Shown here: positions 13,977 to 24,289 of the stretch, one piece after another
Layout: every line of letters starts with the position of its first letter
Position numbering within the stretch: position 1 is the first letter of the stretch
NCBI GenBank assembly: GCA_958496175.1
Contig: OY292275.1
Coordinates: 15,004,001 to 15,068,000, forward strand
DNA: 64,000 bases
Source of the DNA: Sisyra terminalis
Lineage: Eukaryota > Arthropoda > Insecta > Neuroptera > Sisyridae
Direction of reading: 5' to 3'
The notes under the pieces: generated by a model
Seen by the model: only the letters and a program-made list of their open reading frames with translations
Told to the model about the DNA's origin: nothing
The model's database searches: none
Position numbers and translations under genes: made by a program

Positions 13977-16245
13977 TCATCTCCTCTAGTTTCACACAAA
14001 AGAAGTAAATGTATTCAGTCAGTGTCAAATATAAAATGTATAAACTATCTATTTAGATGTAGAAGAAAATGCTGCGCAGTATTGTTTTTTTACATTTATT
14101 CCAGTTATTTGTATTTGACGAATTCTATCATTTATGTAAAAGAAGAAAAATGCATTCTGTTTGTAAGGTTTGATTATGAAATGTTATTTGGTTGTAAATT
14201 TTATAAACTTGCATTATTTGACAAAATAAATTTGATTTTTAAACTTGACTTGGCAGGTAGATTACGCAAGAGACCGGTTTCTTTCAATTACATATTTCTA
14301 TTTCAGAGAAATATACATATAAGTACGTGTTTTATCATTATTTACGGCTTTTTATCCGCATTTGATATAAAAAATTTAGATATTCAGTATTTCAATAAAA
14401 AATAATAGTTTATATCATAAAATCTTGTACACCAGCTGTGACGTCATAATACATACATCATATTATGGTATAAATTCTGTTCAGATGGTCTATATGTCTA
14501 TAAAAATTATAGAATACCATTTCATTTAATTTTCATTCCTCCGCTAGTGGTACCCATAGCATAATAGAATCGGTTATACATCTATTCTCGCCCAATTCTA
14601 TACATCTTTAATTAGTAACACTGAGTTACAATAAAGTGAATTTTTGAGAAGAAAATAAAAATTGAATTCTTTGACTTTCTTATCACTTTTGCGGCTCAGC
14701 GCTTTGTCATGATTCTTCTACTAAACTGTTCCCCCTTTGTTTCTATTTTACCACTCCATGGCAAAGCTCACTGGCTTTTATATTAGTGGGTAGTGTCTTT
14801 TCCGCTTTGCGTTACTAACTGAACATTTGAGTAATAGGACAAATATCAGTTTTATAAATGGAACCTGTTACAAACATTTAGTGAAGTCGTAAAAAAGAAT
14901 AACGCATATATTGAAAACGAGAATAATCAGAAGCCCTTTTTGCACAGTTTTCTTCTGTTTTCTTTGCACAGATTTCCCTTTTAAAAAAGCCAACATTTGG
15001 CAATGTCTCATTCTCTATTTCAATTCGTGAATAAATCGATTTTGTAGAATGTTGATTTGTTTGCAAGGGACCTGTACCTTTCTTTGAATTGCAAAGTAAA
15101 ATTGAACTTCTGCTTCAGTTCAATCACTTTCAAAATTTGTGTAAGCTTATAAAAAAAAAAGAATTAACCAGTTAAAAAGCTCAAAAAACATTAGAAATCA
15201 CATATTACCTTAGAAATAACTTATGCTGAGAATTAACAATATTTTTCTTCTTAGTTTTTTATTTTGTTAAAAAATATCAAATTTTCTGTATATAAATAAA
15301 TATATTACTTAAATAAATCTTTATATGCAATAGATAAACAAATTTTATTCTCTCGCATGCATTCTTAATTCGCTGGGGTCTATCGAAACTAAACATAGAT
15401 AATATGAATCCATTACATAAGTTAGATAATTCTAATTTCATATAATTATTAACATATTTACTTTAAATTGATTATAGCCTTTTAAAACTGATTCTTTTAT
15501 TGAGTTCGAAAGTATTGCGAGACAAGCTTTTCAAAGATATAAAAAAGAATAAAATTTAATATGCTGATACAAAATCAATAGTGGATATTTTGGGATATCT
15601 TTAGATAATAAATATATCGCAGTCATATCAGTGAAACAGGGTAATTATTCAAAAATTTTTTGACACTAAATTAAATATAATTATAATGTATATCAACCAT
15701 AAAATCATTATTTGGCTATTAATAAATTAGTTGGTATGTATATTTATAACTTTCTCGATACACAATGCACTGTAATATGAAAGTAAACATTTACACGTCA
15801 GTTGGTCAGAGCAATATTTTCGGGGTATGATTATCAAAAAATAATACAACAATTACACTCCATAGTAATAATCGTAATAATCATAATAATATTTTTAAGA
15901 CCCTGTAGTTAATAACAAATAGTTTACATTTTGTAGATTATTTTTGGATAAAAATAAATATTAGAGCACAAAGTATGTAATTATATGCAATTTGCTAGAT
16001 AACCTTAATTTATAAGCTAATGTTTTATATATTGTTTGAGTTAAGTACTTCGTTTTATAAAATAAAGCCAATTATACTATTTCTGCATTAAATTCAAAAC
16101 ATTTATTAAACAAGAATTTAATTGTAATAGATTACTGAAAAAGTGGAAACATATTTACTTTATAGATAAGATATATTTTATTGTTCTAGCTGGAACGGAC
16201 CTATACACTGCGATTAAACTCTGATTCTTACATTGCGTTTTAACA
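13977..16245. other. GCN1 3' flank and AT-rich spacer before APEH
   Basis: No supported gene. The 127-codon frame at 14022-14405 lies directly behind the GCN1 stop and its translation is Phe/Ile/Tyr/Lys-rich, as expected of AT-rich 3' UTR. Candidate polyadenylation signals occur at 14225-14230 and 14394-14399. A lone palindrome TGACGTCA lies at 14439-14446. The rest is AT-rich with no repeat structure that I could define. Confidence 0.6.
14225..14230 (+). terminator. candidate polyadenylation signal of GCN1
   Basis: AATAAA lies 249 bp past the GCN1 stop codon; a second AATAAA follows at 14394-14399. Either could be used. Confidence 0.45.
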
Positions 16246-19200
16246 ATGTCTAGGGTAATTACATATACATTTTTGTTTTGAGTATATTATAGATATTTTT
16301 GTTTTTTAGTTTCGATCAAAAACTGAAAAAATCGTTTCCCTTTACAAACAACTAGCACAGATTCCATCTCTAGTCGATATATCTGTGGCGACAAAGTCAA
16401 AAACTGGACCAGTACTTCATACATTGTGGTCCCAACGCAATTTAGAACGAAATAAATCTACGAAATTTTCAAAGACTATTTGCTTAAACTCTAATTACGA
16501 GAAGCTGAACGAATTTTGCGGTGTGGACGTATCTTCGGAGTAAGTTTCTAGGGTAGAAAAATATAATTTTGGGAACTAATGAGTTATCCATTGTATAGAC
16601 TTTTGTCGAGCCTGAGTCCATCAGAAACTTTACGAGCCGTTCTACGGGACGACACCAACGAGACCCAAAAGAATAAGTCGTATTTGGAAATTTGGAGGAA
16701 TGATTTCCTTTGGAGAAATGTTGATTTGGATGCATTAGATTTGCATGGAAGTGTTTATTTCTCTGGTAAATTATCATTATGACCATAATTCTCATATTTC
16801 ATAGTATTCTTACCAGGATAGGATTCACAGTTTATGAATATTTAAACTTTAACGTTTCGTTGATAATTTGTCAACTTCATTAGACAAAGTTATTAGATAT
16901 ACCTTATACGATGTACGTTCATAGTTTATTGTGATTGAATAATATCTATTTTGTATCAGTTATCTTCTATAGTTTTATAATTAGAGTTTTTAGTGACTAG
17001 GGTTTCAAAAATTTGTGAAGGGAAATAGAAGAACGTAGACATTCCCTTGTGAAATATAAAAAGAAAATTCCGTTACTACTTGCTCTCCGATGGGCTCTTT
17101 TTCCTTATTTTAATGAAGCTTTAATAACAGCCAGGGAAATGTTGAAAGTCGGGTAATTTAATTGAACCAAGAAAAAGTAAGGGAAATCAGAAAACTACAT
17201 GAAATCTGACAATTTTTAATTTCTTTTTAATTTAATAAGTATTTAAATTGGAAAAAATGTAAAAGCTATCGTTAATATTATGTAAAGAACATATAAGTAT
17301 GTAAAGTAATAAATTCAATAGAATGTATTTGAAAAATCACAATGTTGGTTGATTTCACTTTACAATTTTTATGGGAATTTTAGAGAACAAATTTATAAAA
17401 AATAAGCATAGGAAAAAAAAAATTTTTTGGGTCGAAAAAGTCAAAAAATTTGATGATAAAACTGAATTCTCTGAATTAAAACTTTACCATTTGATCCGTA
17501 TTTTACTATTTTATTTACATAAAAACGAATGAATCTAGTCTAGAAACAAAACGAAAAGTTATTAGTATAACTAAACAAATCATAATTGTGTTTTAATATT
17601 TTCGCAAAAGATCTTGTATGTTTTTTTTTAATTACTATTCCTATTATTTTAGGAGGGTTGCAGTCATTTTCGTGGTCACCAGACGAAACGAAATTAATTT
17701 ATTTAGCCGAAAAAAAGTTACCCAAATCCGAGCCATTTTACAAACGAAAACCAGCTAAAAAAGCTGAAGATAACAATACGGAAGATACTGAAAAAACTAT
17801 TCTAGTAAGATAAATATGATTTTAAAATTATCTTTGTATTATAAGTTCAAAATTTCAGCATGAAGATTCGGTCTTTCGACAAGACTGGGGCGAGCAATTG
17901 GTTGGAAAGGTGTCTAGTGTTATTTGCATTTATGATATTACCTTAGATTCTGTGACTGTATTAGATAATTTTCCCAATGATCTCTTTCCTGCTGATGTTC
18001 AATGGTTGCCGTCCGGTGATGGAGTCTTCGGTCTGTCTTATTATACTCTTCCAAGAAAATTGGGGCTCTATGCTTGTTCAAATCGGAAAAGTGAAATTTT
18101 CACATTTTCGTTGAATGGAGAATATAGTATGTTTTATTAACAATTCTTCTTCGTAGCAAAAATACTTCAATGAATGTAAATTTTAGAAATTTTATCAAAG
18201 TTGGGAAGATGTGTAAGATCTCCAAGAATTAGCCCGAAAGGAGATTACATTATTTGGTTGGAACGTCCTGGAGGAGGTCCTCATCATTCTTGTATGGCCT
18301 TAATGAAAAGTAAAATATCTGGCGACGTAAGTATAGAATGAAAAATAAACAAATCAATCAATTAAAAGATTAATATTTTTAGATTAAACCTACCGAAGTC
18401 GTTCCCATAGTTGATACGGAAATTACCGTCGCTAATAATAAGAAATTTTATGGCATTTTTTGTATAGGCTTACCACAAAAATGTTTTTCTTCGGATGGAA
18501 AACGCATTGCATTTTCAACACCTCAGCATTTTTACTCTACGATTTGTCTCGTTAATTTAGACACGGCGGAAATTAACTTAGAATTAAACACGAACGCAAT
18601 GAGTCAAATGGTCGTGGAAGTAAATGATGACATTATCGTAACAGGAAATTCTAATATACTAACTCCAGATCACATTTCCATTTGCCGATTTCCAGAAATT
18701 GGAAAAGAAATCGACACGAAATGGATTCAAGTAACTAATCCAATCGTATTAGACGTGGTGAACGATGAGGAACAATTAGTGACTGATACGTTTGCATTTG
18801 AGCATTTGTACTTTACTCATAATAACGATGATGCAATTAGTAAACTTTTATTTTTTCATATCAATGTTAAATTGTATTAAATTTGAAAACTAAATTTTAG
18901 AAACTTTCAACGGAATATATTTTGGACCTAAATCTACATCGATTAAATCAACTCCTTTGTTATTAATTGCTCATGGAGGTCCACACTTTTCGACTGTTAA
19001 TTCGTTCAGCATATCTGTCGCATTGTATGCAGCTTTAGGTAAAAGCAATTTATTGTTACACATACCTATATCACTGCCACAAATCAAAAATTTGTAAAGA
19101 GCATAGCCAAAATATCACACATGGAAAACATGCTCACATGGCATTTTTAAGTAAATTAAGGGGATTGTTTTGACATCAAAGAAAAACTATTTAGCCAAAC

Positions 19201-20218
19201 TTTCAGTTTTAATCTTATGTAATTATTAAATTATTAGAAAAAAATTTTTTGGTTTTTTAATTTTATTTTATATTTATTTGCTAATAGTTAACTTGAAAAG
19301 ATTGAGCTGATTTAAGATCATACAGCTATGTTCCTTTTAACTCCTTACAATTTTTTTAGTTGTGTCAGTGTTTCTTTATTTGTACGATAGACTAATTTTT
19401 ATAATCGTGAAAAAATATTTCTTAGGTTTTGCAAGTTTACTAGTTAACTATCGAGGTTCAACAGGAATGGGTCAAAAAACTTTGGAATTTTTACTGGGTC
19501 GAGCTGGAGATGCTGATATAAAAGATTGTGTTTTAGCAGTAGACTCTTGTTTAGCTAAATATCCTCAATTGGATCCAGACCGAATTCTCTTATCAGGGGG
19601 ATCTCATGGAGGTTTTATCGTTACACATCTCGTCGGACAATATCCTGACAAATTTCGAGCTGCCATCACTCGAAACCCTGTTATTGATATTTGCTCAATG
19701 TATATTGTATCAGATATTCCAGATTGGTTAGTATATTAATCTATTAGCAAATCTGTCAACGATGAAGTTGAACCGATTAGTGGCCTTATTTCCTTAGCCA
19801 AGTTCATAAGTCTAATTTACAAACCGTGAATTTTGTAAGTAGGTGTTCCGTTGAAGTTGGTACTGAATTCACACAAGAAGGCCTTATCAGTCAAAGTTTA
19901 ATGATAGCTCAACGAGAAGCTTCGCCTATAGTCCACGCTCATAAGGTGAAAACACCAACCTTGCTGTTTATAGGGAAAAAAGATTTGCGCGTTCCACCGT
20001 CTCAAGGAATGGAATTTTACCATCGTATTAAAGCCAATGGTGCTAAAACAAGGTAATTAAAAGGTCGACTATAATTTTGATTGATTTTTTTCTTTAACAA
20101 ATCTTTCAATTTCAGAATGCATGTTTATGAGGACAATCACAGTTTGGCTTCAGTGCCAATAGAAATAGATTCTTTTGTTCATGGAGCATTGTGGCTTTTG
20201 GAGCATATTGAAAAATAA
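16246..20218 (+). CDS. APEH: acylaminoacyl peptidase (acyl-peptide hydrolase), S9 serine peptidase
   Basis: Eleven coding exons: 16246-16254, 16310-16539, 16599-16765, 17653-17804, 17859-18126, 18187-18326, 18383-18839, 18901-19038, 19426-19726, 19843-20052 and 20116-20218. Phases agree and the total is 2,175 nt, or 724 aa, against 732 in human. The N-terminal half has the beta-propeller sequence of the family (WSPDETKLIYLAEKKLPK; LSPKGDYIIWLERPGGGP-like blades). The C-terminal half is the alpha/beta hydrolase domain: HGGPH oxyanion region, VNYRGSTG, nucleophile Ser580 in GGSHGGF, Asp668 in GKKDLRVPPSQG and His699 in EDNHS. The enzyme is cytosolic and removes N-acetylated amino acids from blocked peptides, clearing N-acetyl peptide fragments. 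The first coding exon encodes only MSR; this start is the least certain part. The donor of exon 9 (TG|GTTAGT) was chosen because it gives the conserved DIPDWC. The catalytic domain is complete, so an active enzyme is expected. Confidence 0.95.
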
Positions 20219-20681
20219 TTGAATTTTGAAGTATAAATGTATACTATTTAGAAAAGTCGCTTTTATGTAATCAAATCAGAGGGAAAATACAAATATTTTT
20301 GAGAAATATAAATAATATATTAATCGTAATTTTGGTGTTTGATTTGGTTCTCTTTACTTAATATAAAATAAGGGTTTTACAAGATAAAGTTTCTAAAGTT
20401 AAAACATGATTATTCTTTATGCAGGATTATAGCTTTATTGGCAAATCTTGCTAAAACTTGGTTTAAAATGATCTTAAAACTTCGGTTTTTAGTATAGTAA
20501 GTAGAGCATAGTTTTTTCAGACAATAAAACAATATGTAAGAACCTCTTCTGTTGTTTGATTTTATCGATTGCCATCCTGAAATACAGTTTCAATGTTTGA
20601 GGAATCTTGATAACATTTGTTTAATATGATCATGATACTTTAGGCGAAGTAATACTTTCTTTTTAAACTAGTAGGAACCTA

Positions 20682-20836
20682 CCGGTGGCCGAGTGGTCTA
20701 AGTGACCGTTCTAAAACTGGTAGGTAGTGGGTTTCGTATCGAGCAAATTTTCAATATTTCTCGATAATGGATTGTATTAACCCAAGAGTCGCTAAAGACC
20801 TTAGTAGTTATAAAGCCACGTTAAATAACAAATAAA
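20682..20836 (+). repeat. tRNA-derived SINE-like element, first monomer
   Basis: The head contains TGGCCGAGTGGTCTAAG (from about 20686), a perfect RNA polymerase III A box of the Leu/Ser tRNA type. About 45 bp later comes a degenerate B box (GGGTTTCGTATCGAGC, about 20729). A non-tRNA body follows, ending in an A-rich tail (AAATAACAAATAAAAAAA at about 20823-20840). This is the layout of a tRNA-derived short interspersed element. No clear target-site duplication was found by eye. A working tRNA is unlikely because the 3' half does not close a cloverleaf. Confidence 0.65.
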
Positions 20837-20842
20837 AAAACT

Positions 20843-20965
20843 TTAAGGAGTTTGATCCTCGTATCGAGTAAATTTTCGATATTTCTCAATTACGGATTTT
20901 TATTAACCGTAAAGTCACTAAAGACTTTAGTTGTTATAAAGCGACGGTAAATAAGCGTTAAAAAA
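20843..20965 (+). repeat. second, head-truncated monomer of the SINE-like element
   Basis: This segment repeats the body of the preceding unit: shared TCGTATCGAGNAAATTTTC, ATATTTCTC, AGTCNCTAAAGAC, TTAGTNGTTATAAAGC and ACGNTAAATAA, at an offset of about 120 bp. It lacks the A-box head but keeps a B-box-like GTTTGATCCTC (about 20850) and ends in its own A-run. The two copies differ at scattered positions, so the duplication is old or the units derive from different source copies. Confidence 0.6.
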
Positions 20966-21891
20966 AATTTTTTTGTCAGAATATGTCTTTGTGTAAATTT
21001 AGTAATAAATCATATTTTCCCAATTTTTAGAATGGCTTAAACCAACGAAAAAAGGGCCAATTTTGGGAAAATCGCTTTATTTCACAGAGGCCACAAACCT
21101 TAATATCATTTTAAACCAAGTTTCATCAAGGTTAATCAAAAACCGAAACTGTAACACTGTAGGGCGATAAACACGTTTAAATCATAATTTTTTTCTCATA
21201 TACTTATTCTTCTTCCATAAATATAATTACTTAGGTAGTAAAAAATGCGTATGGGAAGTATTAAACCAATTTAGTAAAACAAATAAAAGTACTTTCAACT
21301 ATTGCCGAAACGGCAAGCTAAGGATCGTCGTAAATTATTGTAAAGAAAAAAATATGAGTAATATGTAGCAAAAAATATTACTGTCGTAATATACGATACA
21401 TTTTATTATTTTTTTATTAAACATAAACAATTAAACTTATATTGACTTATTTTTAAAAATTAGCGTAGAATTAAAATTTCAAAGGATATAGGCAGCTTTG
21501 TCTGGGAAAAGTGCCCCCGCGGTTTTTTCGATTCAAACTCAGGAGATCGTTTTGATACATAAAAAAGTACTTATATCTGGGCAATACGTCACAAATATTT
21601 TTGTTTAAACTTCTGTTCAAATTTATGTTTATGGTATGATTTTTATATATTATTATATGAAATTATACTACATAAATTGGATCACAATATATTCTAAATA
21701 TTGTATAAACAGGTAAAAAGTAATTAATACTGTTATCGAGTTATCACAATGAAATTTATCCCTTTGTGACGGTATCGAAAAACCACGAAAATTAATTACT
21801 TTAATACGATGTTAAATAAAGTTATATAAATTAAATAAATTTTTCATGAATTTAAAAAACCTAATCTACTTGTGTGGCAATATTTTAGTTA

Positions 21892-22364
21892 TTAATTAAT
21901 AGCAGTATTGCTCGTTTGCTGGACCCGCAGTTTAAATTCTTCCTCCAATTCTTTCCAAGGATCTTCGAGCATTTTGGGGTTGAAATATTGTGAAATATCT
22001 ACCGGTTTTCGGTCTGAATTCTAAAAAACATAAGTAAAGCATAGTAAGCATCGTAAGCATATGTTAAGATTTTTTTAAACAAAATAAAAGTACCAACATT
22101 GAATGAATGCCGTGAATTATTTCTTCGATCTCGAAAACTGTGAGGACTGCACCCACTTTGGTGACCATATCCGGAGGAATTGTTTGAATAGTTACCTCGA
22201 TGATGCCATGGTTTGCGGTTCGACCAGTTTCCTCGAAAATTAATTGGACTACTGTACGTTGACGGTTGAAATGCTGGATGATCGCGCGTATTTGTGTTGA
22301 ATGGAATGTAATCTTCCGATTCTGAAGTGTTTTGGTTATTGAAACTTGCATTTCGGTTGTACAT
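21892..22364 (-). CDS. MPLKIP/TTDN1-like small protein
   Basis: Two coding exons, 22094-22364 and 21892-22013, with an 80 bp intron, give 130 aa. The donor G|GTACTT and the acceptor TTTAGAATTCAG|ACC join in frame; using the AG seven bases earlier would hit a stop. The N-terminal ~90 residues are disordered and rich in Asn, Ser, Tyr, Gly and Arg (NFRGNWSNRKPWHHRGNYSN). The second exon encodes VDISQYFNPKMLEDPWKELE. In human MPLKIP (TTDN1, 179 aa, mutated in non-photosensitive trichothiodystrophy) the most conserved element is a YFxPxMLEDPW block after a similar Gly/Ser/Pro-rich region, which is the basis of the call. Human MPLKIP binds PLK1 and the lariat-debranching machinery; whether this protein does so is inference. 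It is convergent with APEH. Confidence 0.72.
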
Positions 22365-24018
22365 TTTACAATTACTCGTTGCTAAAAATTTGAGTGTGCT
22401 AAAATGGACTTGAGTCGAGATTTAAACTGACAGAAGAAATAGTAATCATTACATACTTTAAACAGTTCAGTTTTAGCAAGTAAAAAAATTCAAATAAATA
22501 ATTGAAATCAATTGAAATGAAAAATTGTCAATTACACTAATTTCTATTACTGTGATTGTTTGAAACATCACGAAGTCACATATTGTTAATTCATTCATGT
22601 TGATTTTTATTTTAGCTATGAGCTTTTATTTAAATAGTTCTGAAGATGGAAAAGTAAGGTTGATTAAGGTAACTAAGGTTTTACAAAAGTACTACAAAAA
22701 GTGCTACATATTTATTAAAGTTTATGCCATCATTGCTGAAGTGATTCTGGTTACCCTGTTAAAATAGGTATTTAGAAACATTTTGAAATCATTACAATTA
22801 AAATGCCTTTAATAACTTTAAACGACTCATAGTGGGTTTTTTGAGCATTTAAAATGCTTTTTAAACAGGGAAGGCATTTCAAAGGTATTAAATGTGGGAA
22901 ATTTTTGATCGAAGGTATTGCCACTAATGTCGAAGTATTTCACCCAGTAATCTTATTAATTATCACCTTTCGTTTTCTTACAATCAGCGCTCTCAACGAC
23001 CAAATTCAATTACAACCCATAAGCAGCAATGAAACAATGGTTGCCTACTTATCCCAAATATGGAAATACTAATATTACACAAATATCCAATATCCACTTT
23101 ATACGTATTTGTCAACTTGTGTCCTTTTTTCCAGCGCTGCGTTTATGTCTCCTGTAGGAATAGTATGGTGTAACGACTCTAAATGATCGTTCCTATTTCA
23201 GCTGGAAATATAATATTATAATCTATATATGTTTTTTTACCTTACAGTCAATATGAGATTTTTTTTTAGAAAATTAAGTTTTCTTCTTGTTATCACAGTG
23301 ATATTCGTTCTTTCTTCAGTGTTTTTTTTCCAAAACTTGTTTGTAAATTGATGCATCACAATTTGATTTTCTTCCTTCATTTCTAGCCCCACAGTTCAAA
23401 GCTCTTTAAATGTTACCTTTTTTCGTTTGTTACCTTTTTTAAATGTTCCAATATTACGTTTGTTACCTTTTCCCAATATTACCGTATTTTCAGTATATAC
23501 TAAAATATCATGAATTCAAAATGTTAATAATATTTTCGTGATTAAAGAATTGTTTTATATTTGTACAAAATATTTAAAAAAAGCTTTGCTAGATAATTAC
23601 TTTTGAATTTTTCCCAATTATGCACCTATATTTCAAATTTTCAACTAAATGAAAAATCCAGTTTTTATTAAATATTTATTTATTTTTATAACTTTAACAG
23701 TTAAGTATAATTATATGTCCATTGAAATATGAAAAAAAATGGTAAAAAATTGAAGTTGATTTTCTTTTAGAGTATGACTAATTTTGCACCTATATTGTCT
23801 CCCATCATAAAAGAAAATTAATTTTAATTTCAACCACATTTTCATGTTTCAAATAAAAATACAATAAAATAATTGAGGCAAGATAACAATAATACATTCG
23901 TCATAACATAAATATATACAACAGCTTATCTCTTCTACAGAGAAAATGTAATTCTTTAGTTTTTCAAAAATTAATATTTTTAGAATCAATTCATAGCAAC
24001 ATTATCCTTAGTTCAGCT

Positions 24019-24024
24019 TTTATT
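24019..24024 (-). terminator. candidate polyadenylation signal of sls
   Basis: TTTATT on the plus strand reads AATAAA on the minus strand, about 266 bp past the sls stop codon and just beyond the inverted repeat. It is the first such hexamer that I noted after the stop. Confidence 0.4.
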
Positions 24025-24116
24025 TAAGACCCATTTAAGTTTTATATTTTTCGTTAGAAAAAGTATATTAATCGTTTTCAGTATCACAGTAATGTTTCTT
24101 TCATATTTTACCCCAA

Positions 24117-24220
24117 AATCAATCAAAAAATAATTATTAAAAAAATAAAATAAAATAAATGAACTTTTTCGCTTCGCAATTCGCAATTCAATAATGAGAA
24201 TAATTATTTTTTGATTGATT
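24117..24220 (-). repeat. 22 bp perfect inverted repeat in the sls 3' UTR
   Basis: The arms 24117-24138 and 24199-24220 are exact reverse complements over 22 bp (AATCAATCAAAAAATAATTA plus TT). Weaker complementarity continues outward to about 24098 and 24246 (CTTTCATATT paired with AATATGAAAG). In the sls transcript this would form a stem with a ~60-base loop between the stop codon and the candidate polyadenylation signal. Confidence 0.7.
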
Positions 24221-24289
24221 TAATTTTGGTGAAAAGAATATGAAAGGATTGTCAAGTACTTGTAAAAAGCTTTGGGAAATATTGGCATT

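Larger units (their letters stand above)
20219..21891. other. spacer between the convergent APEH and MPLKIP-like genes
   Basis: No supported gene. It holds the 3' flanks of two convergent genes (first AATAAA after APEH at 20523-20528) and the SINE-like element annotated separately at 20682-20965. The remainder is AT-rich and unremarkable. Confidence 0.6.
22365..24289. other. spacer between the MPLKIP-like gene and the sls 3' end
   Basis: No supported gene; the 72-codon frame at 22854-23072 has no recognisable content. The left part must hold the MPLKIP-like promoter and the right part the sls 3' UTR. About 23410-23480 has three loose copies of TTTGTTACCTTTT. A strong inverted repeat near 24117-24220 is annotated separately. 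Confidence 0.55.

Noticed and set aside
14022..14405. 127-codon plus frame after GCN1
   Set aside because: Starts 46 bp past the GCN1 stop, within the likely 3' UTR, and its translation reflects AT-rich DNA with no recognisable motif.
14439..14446. CRE palindrome TGACGTCA as a regulatory site
   Set aside because: A single 8-mer far from either gene start; insufficient evidence.
20682..20752. Functional tRNA-Leu or tRNA-Ser gene
   Set aside because: The A box is good but the B box is disrupted and no acceptor stem pairs; the attached body and A-tail fit a SINE.
22854..23072. 72-codon plus frame upstream of the sls 3' end
   Set aside because: Unrecognised and unsupported; similar open stretches are expected by chance.
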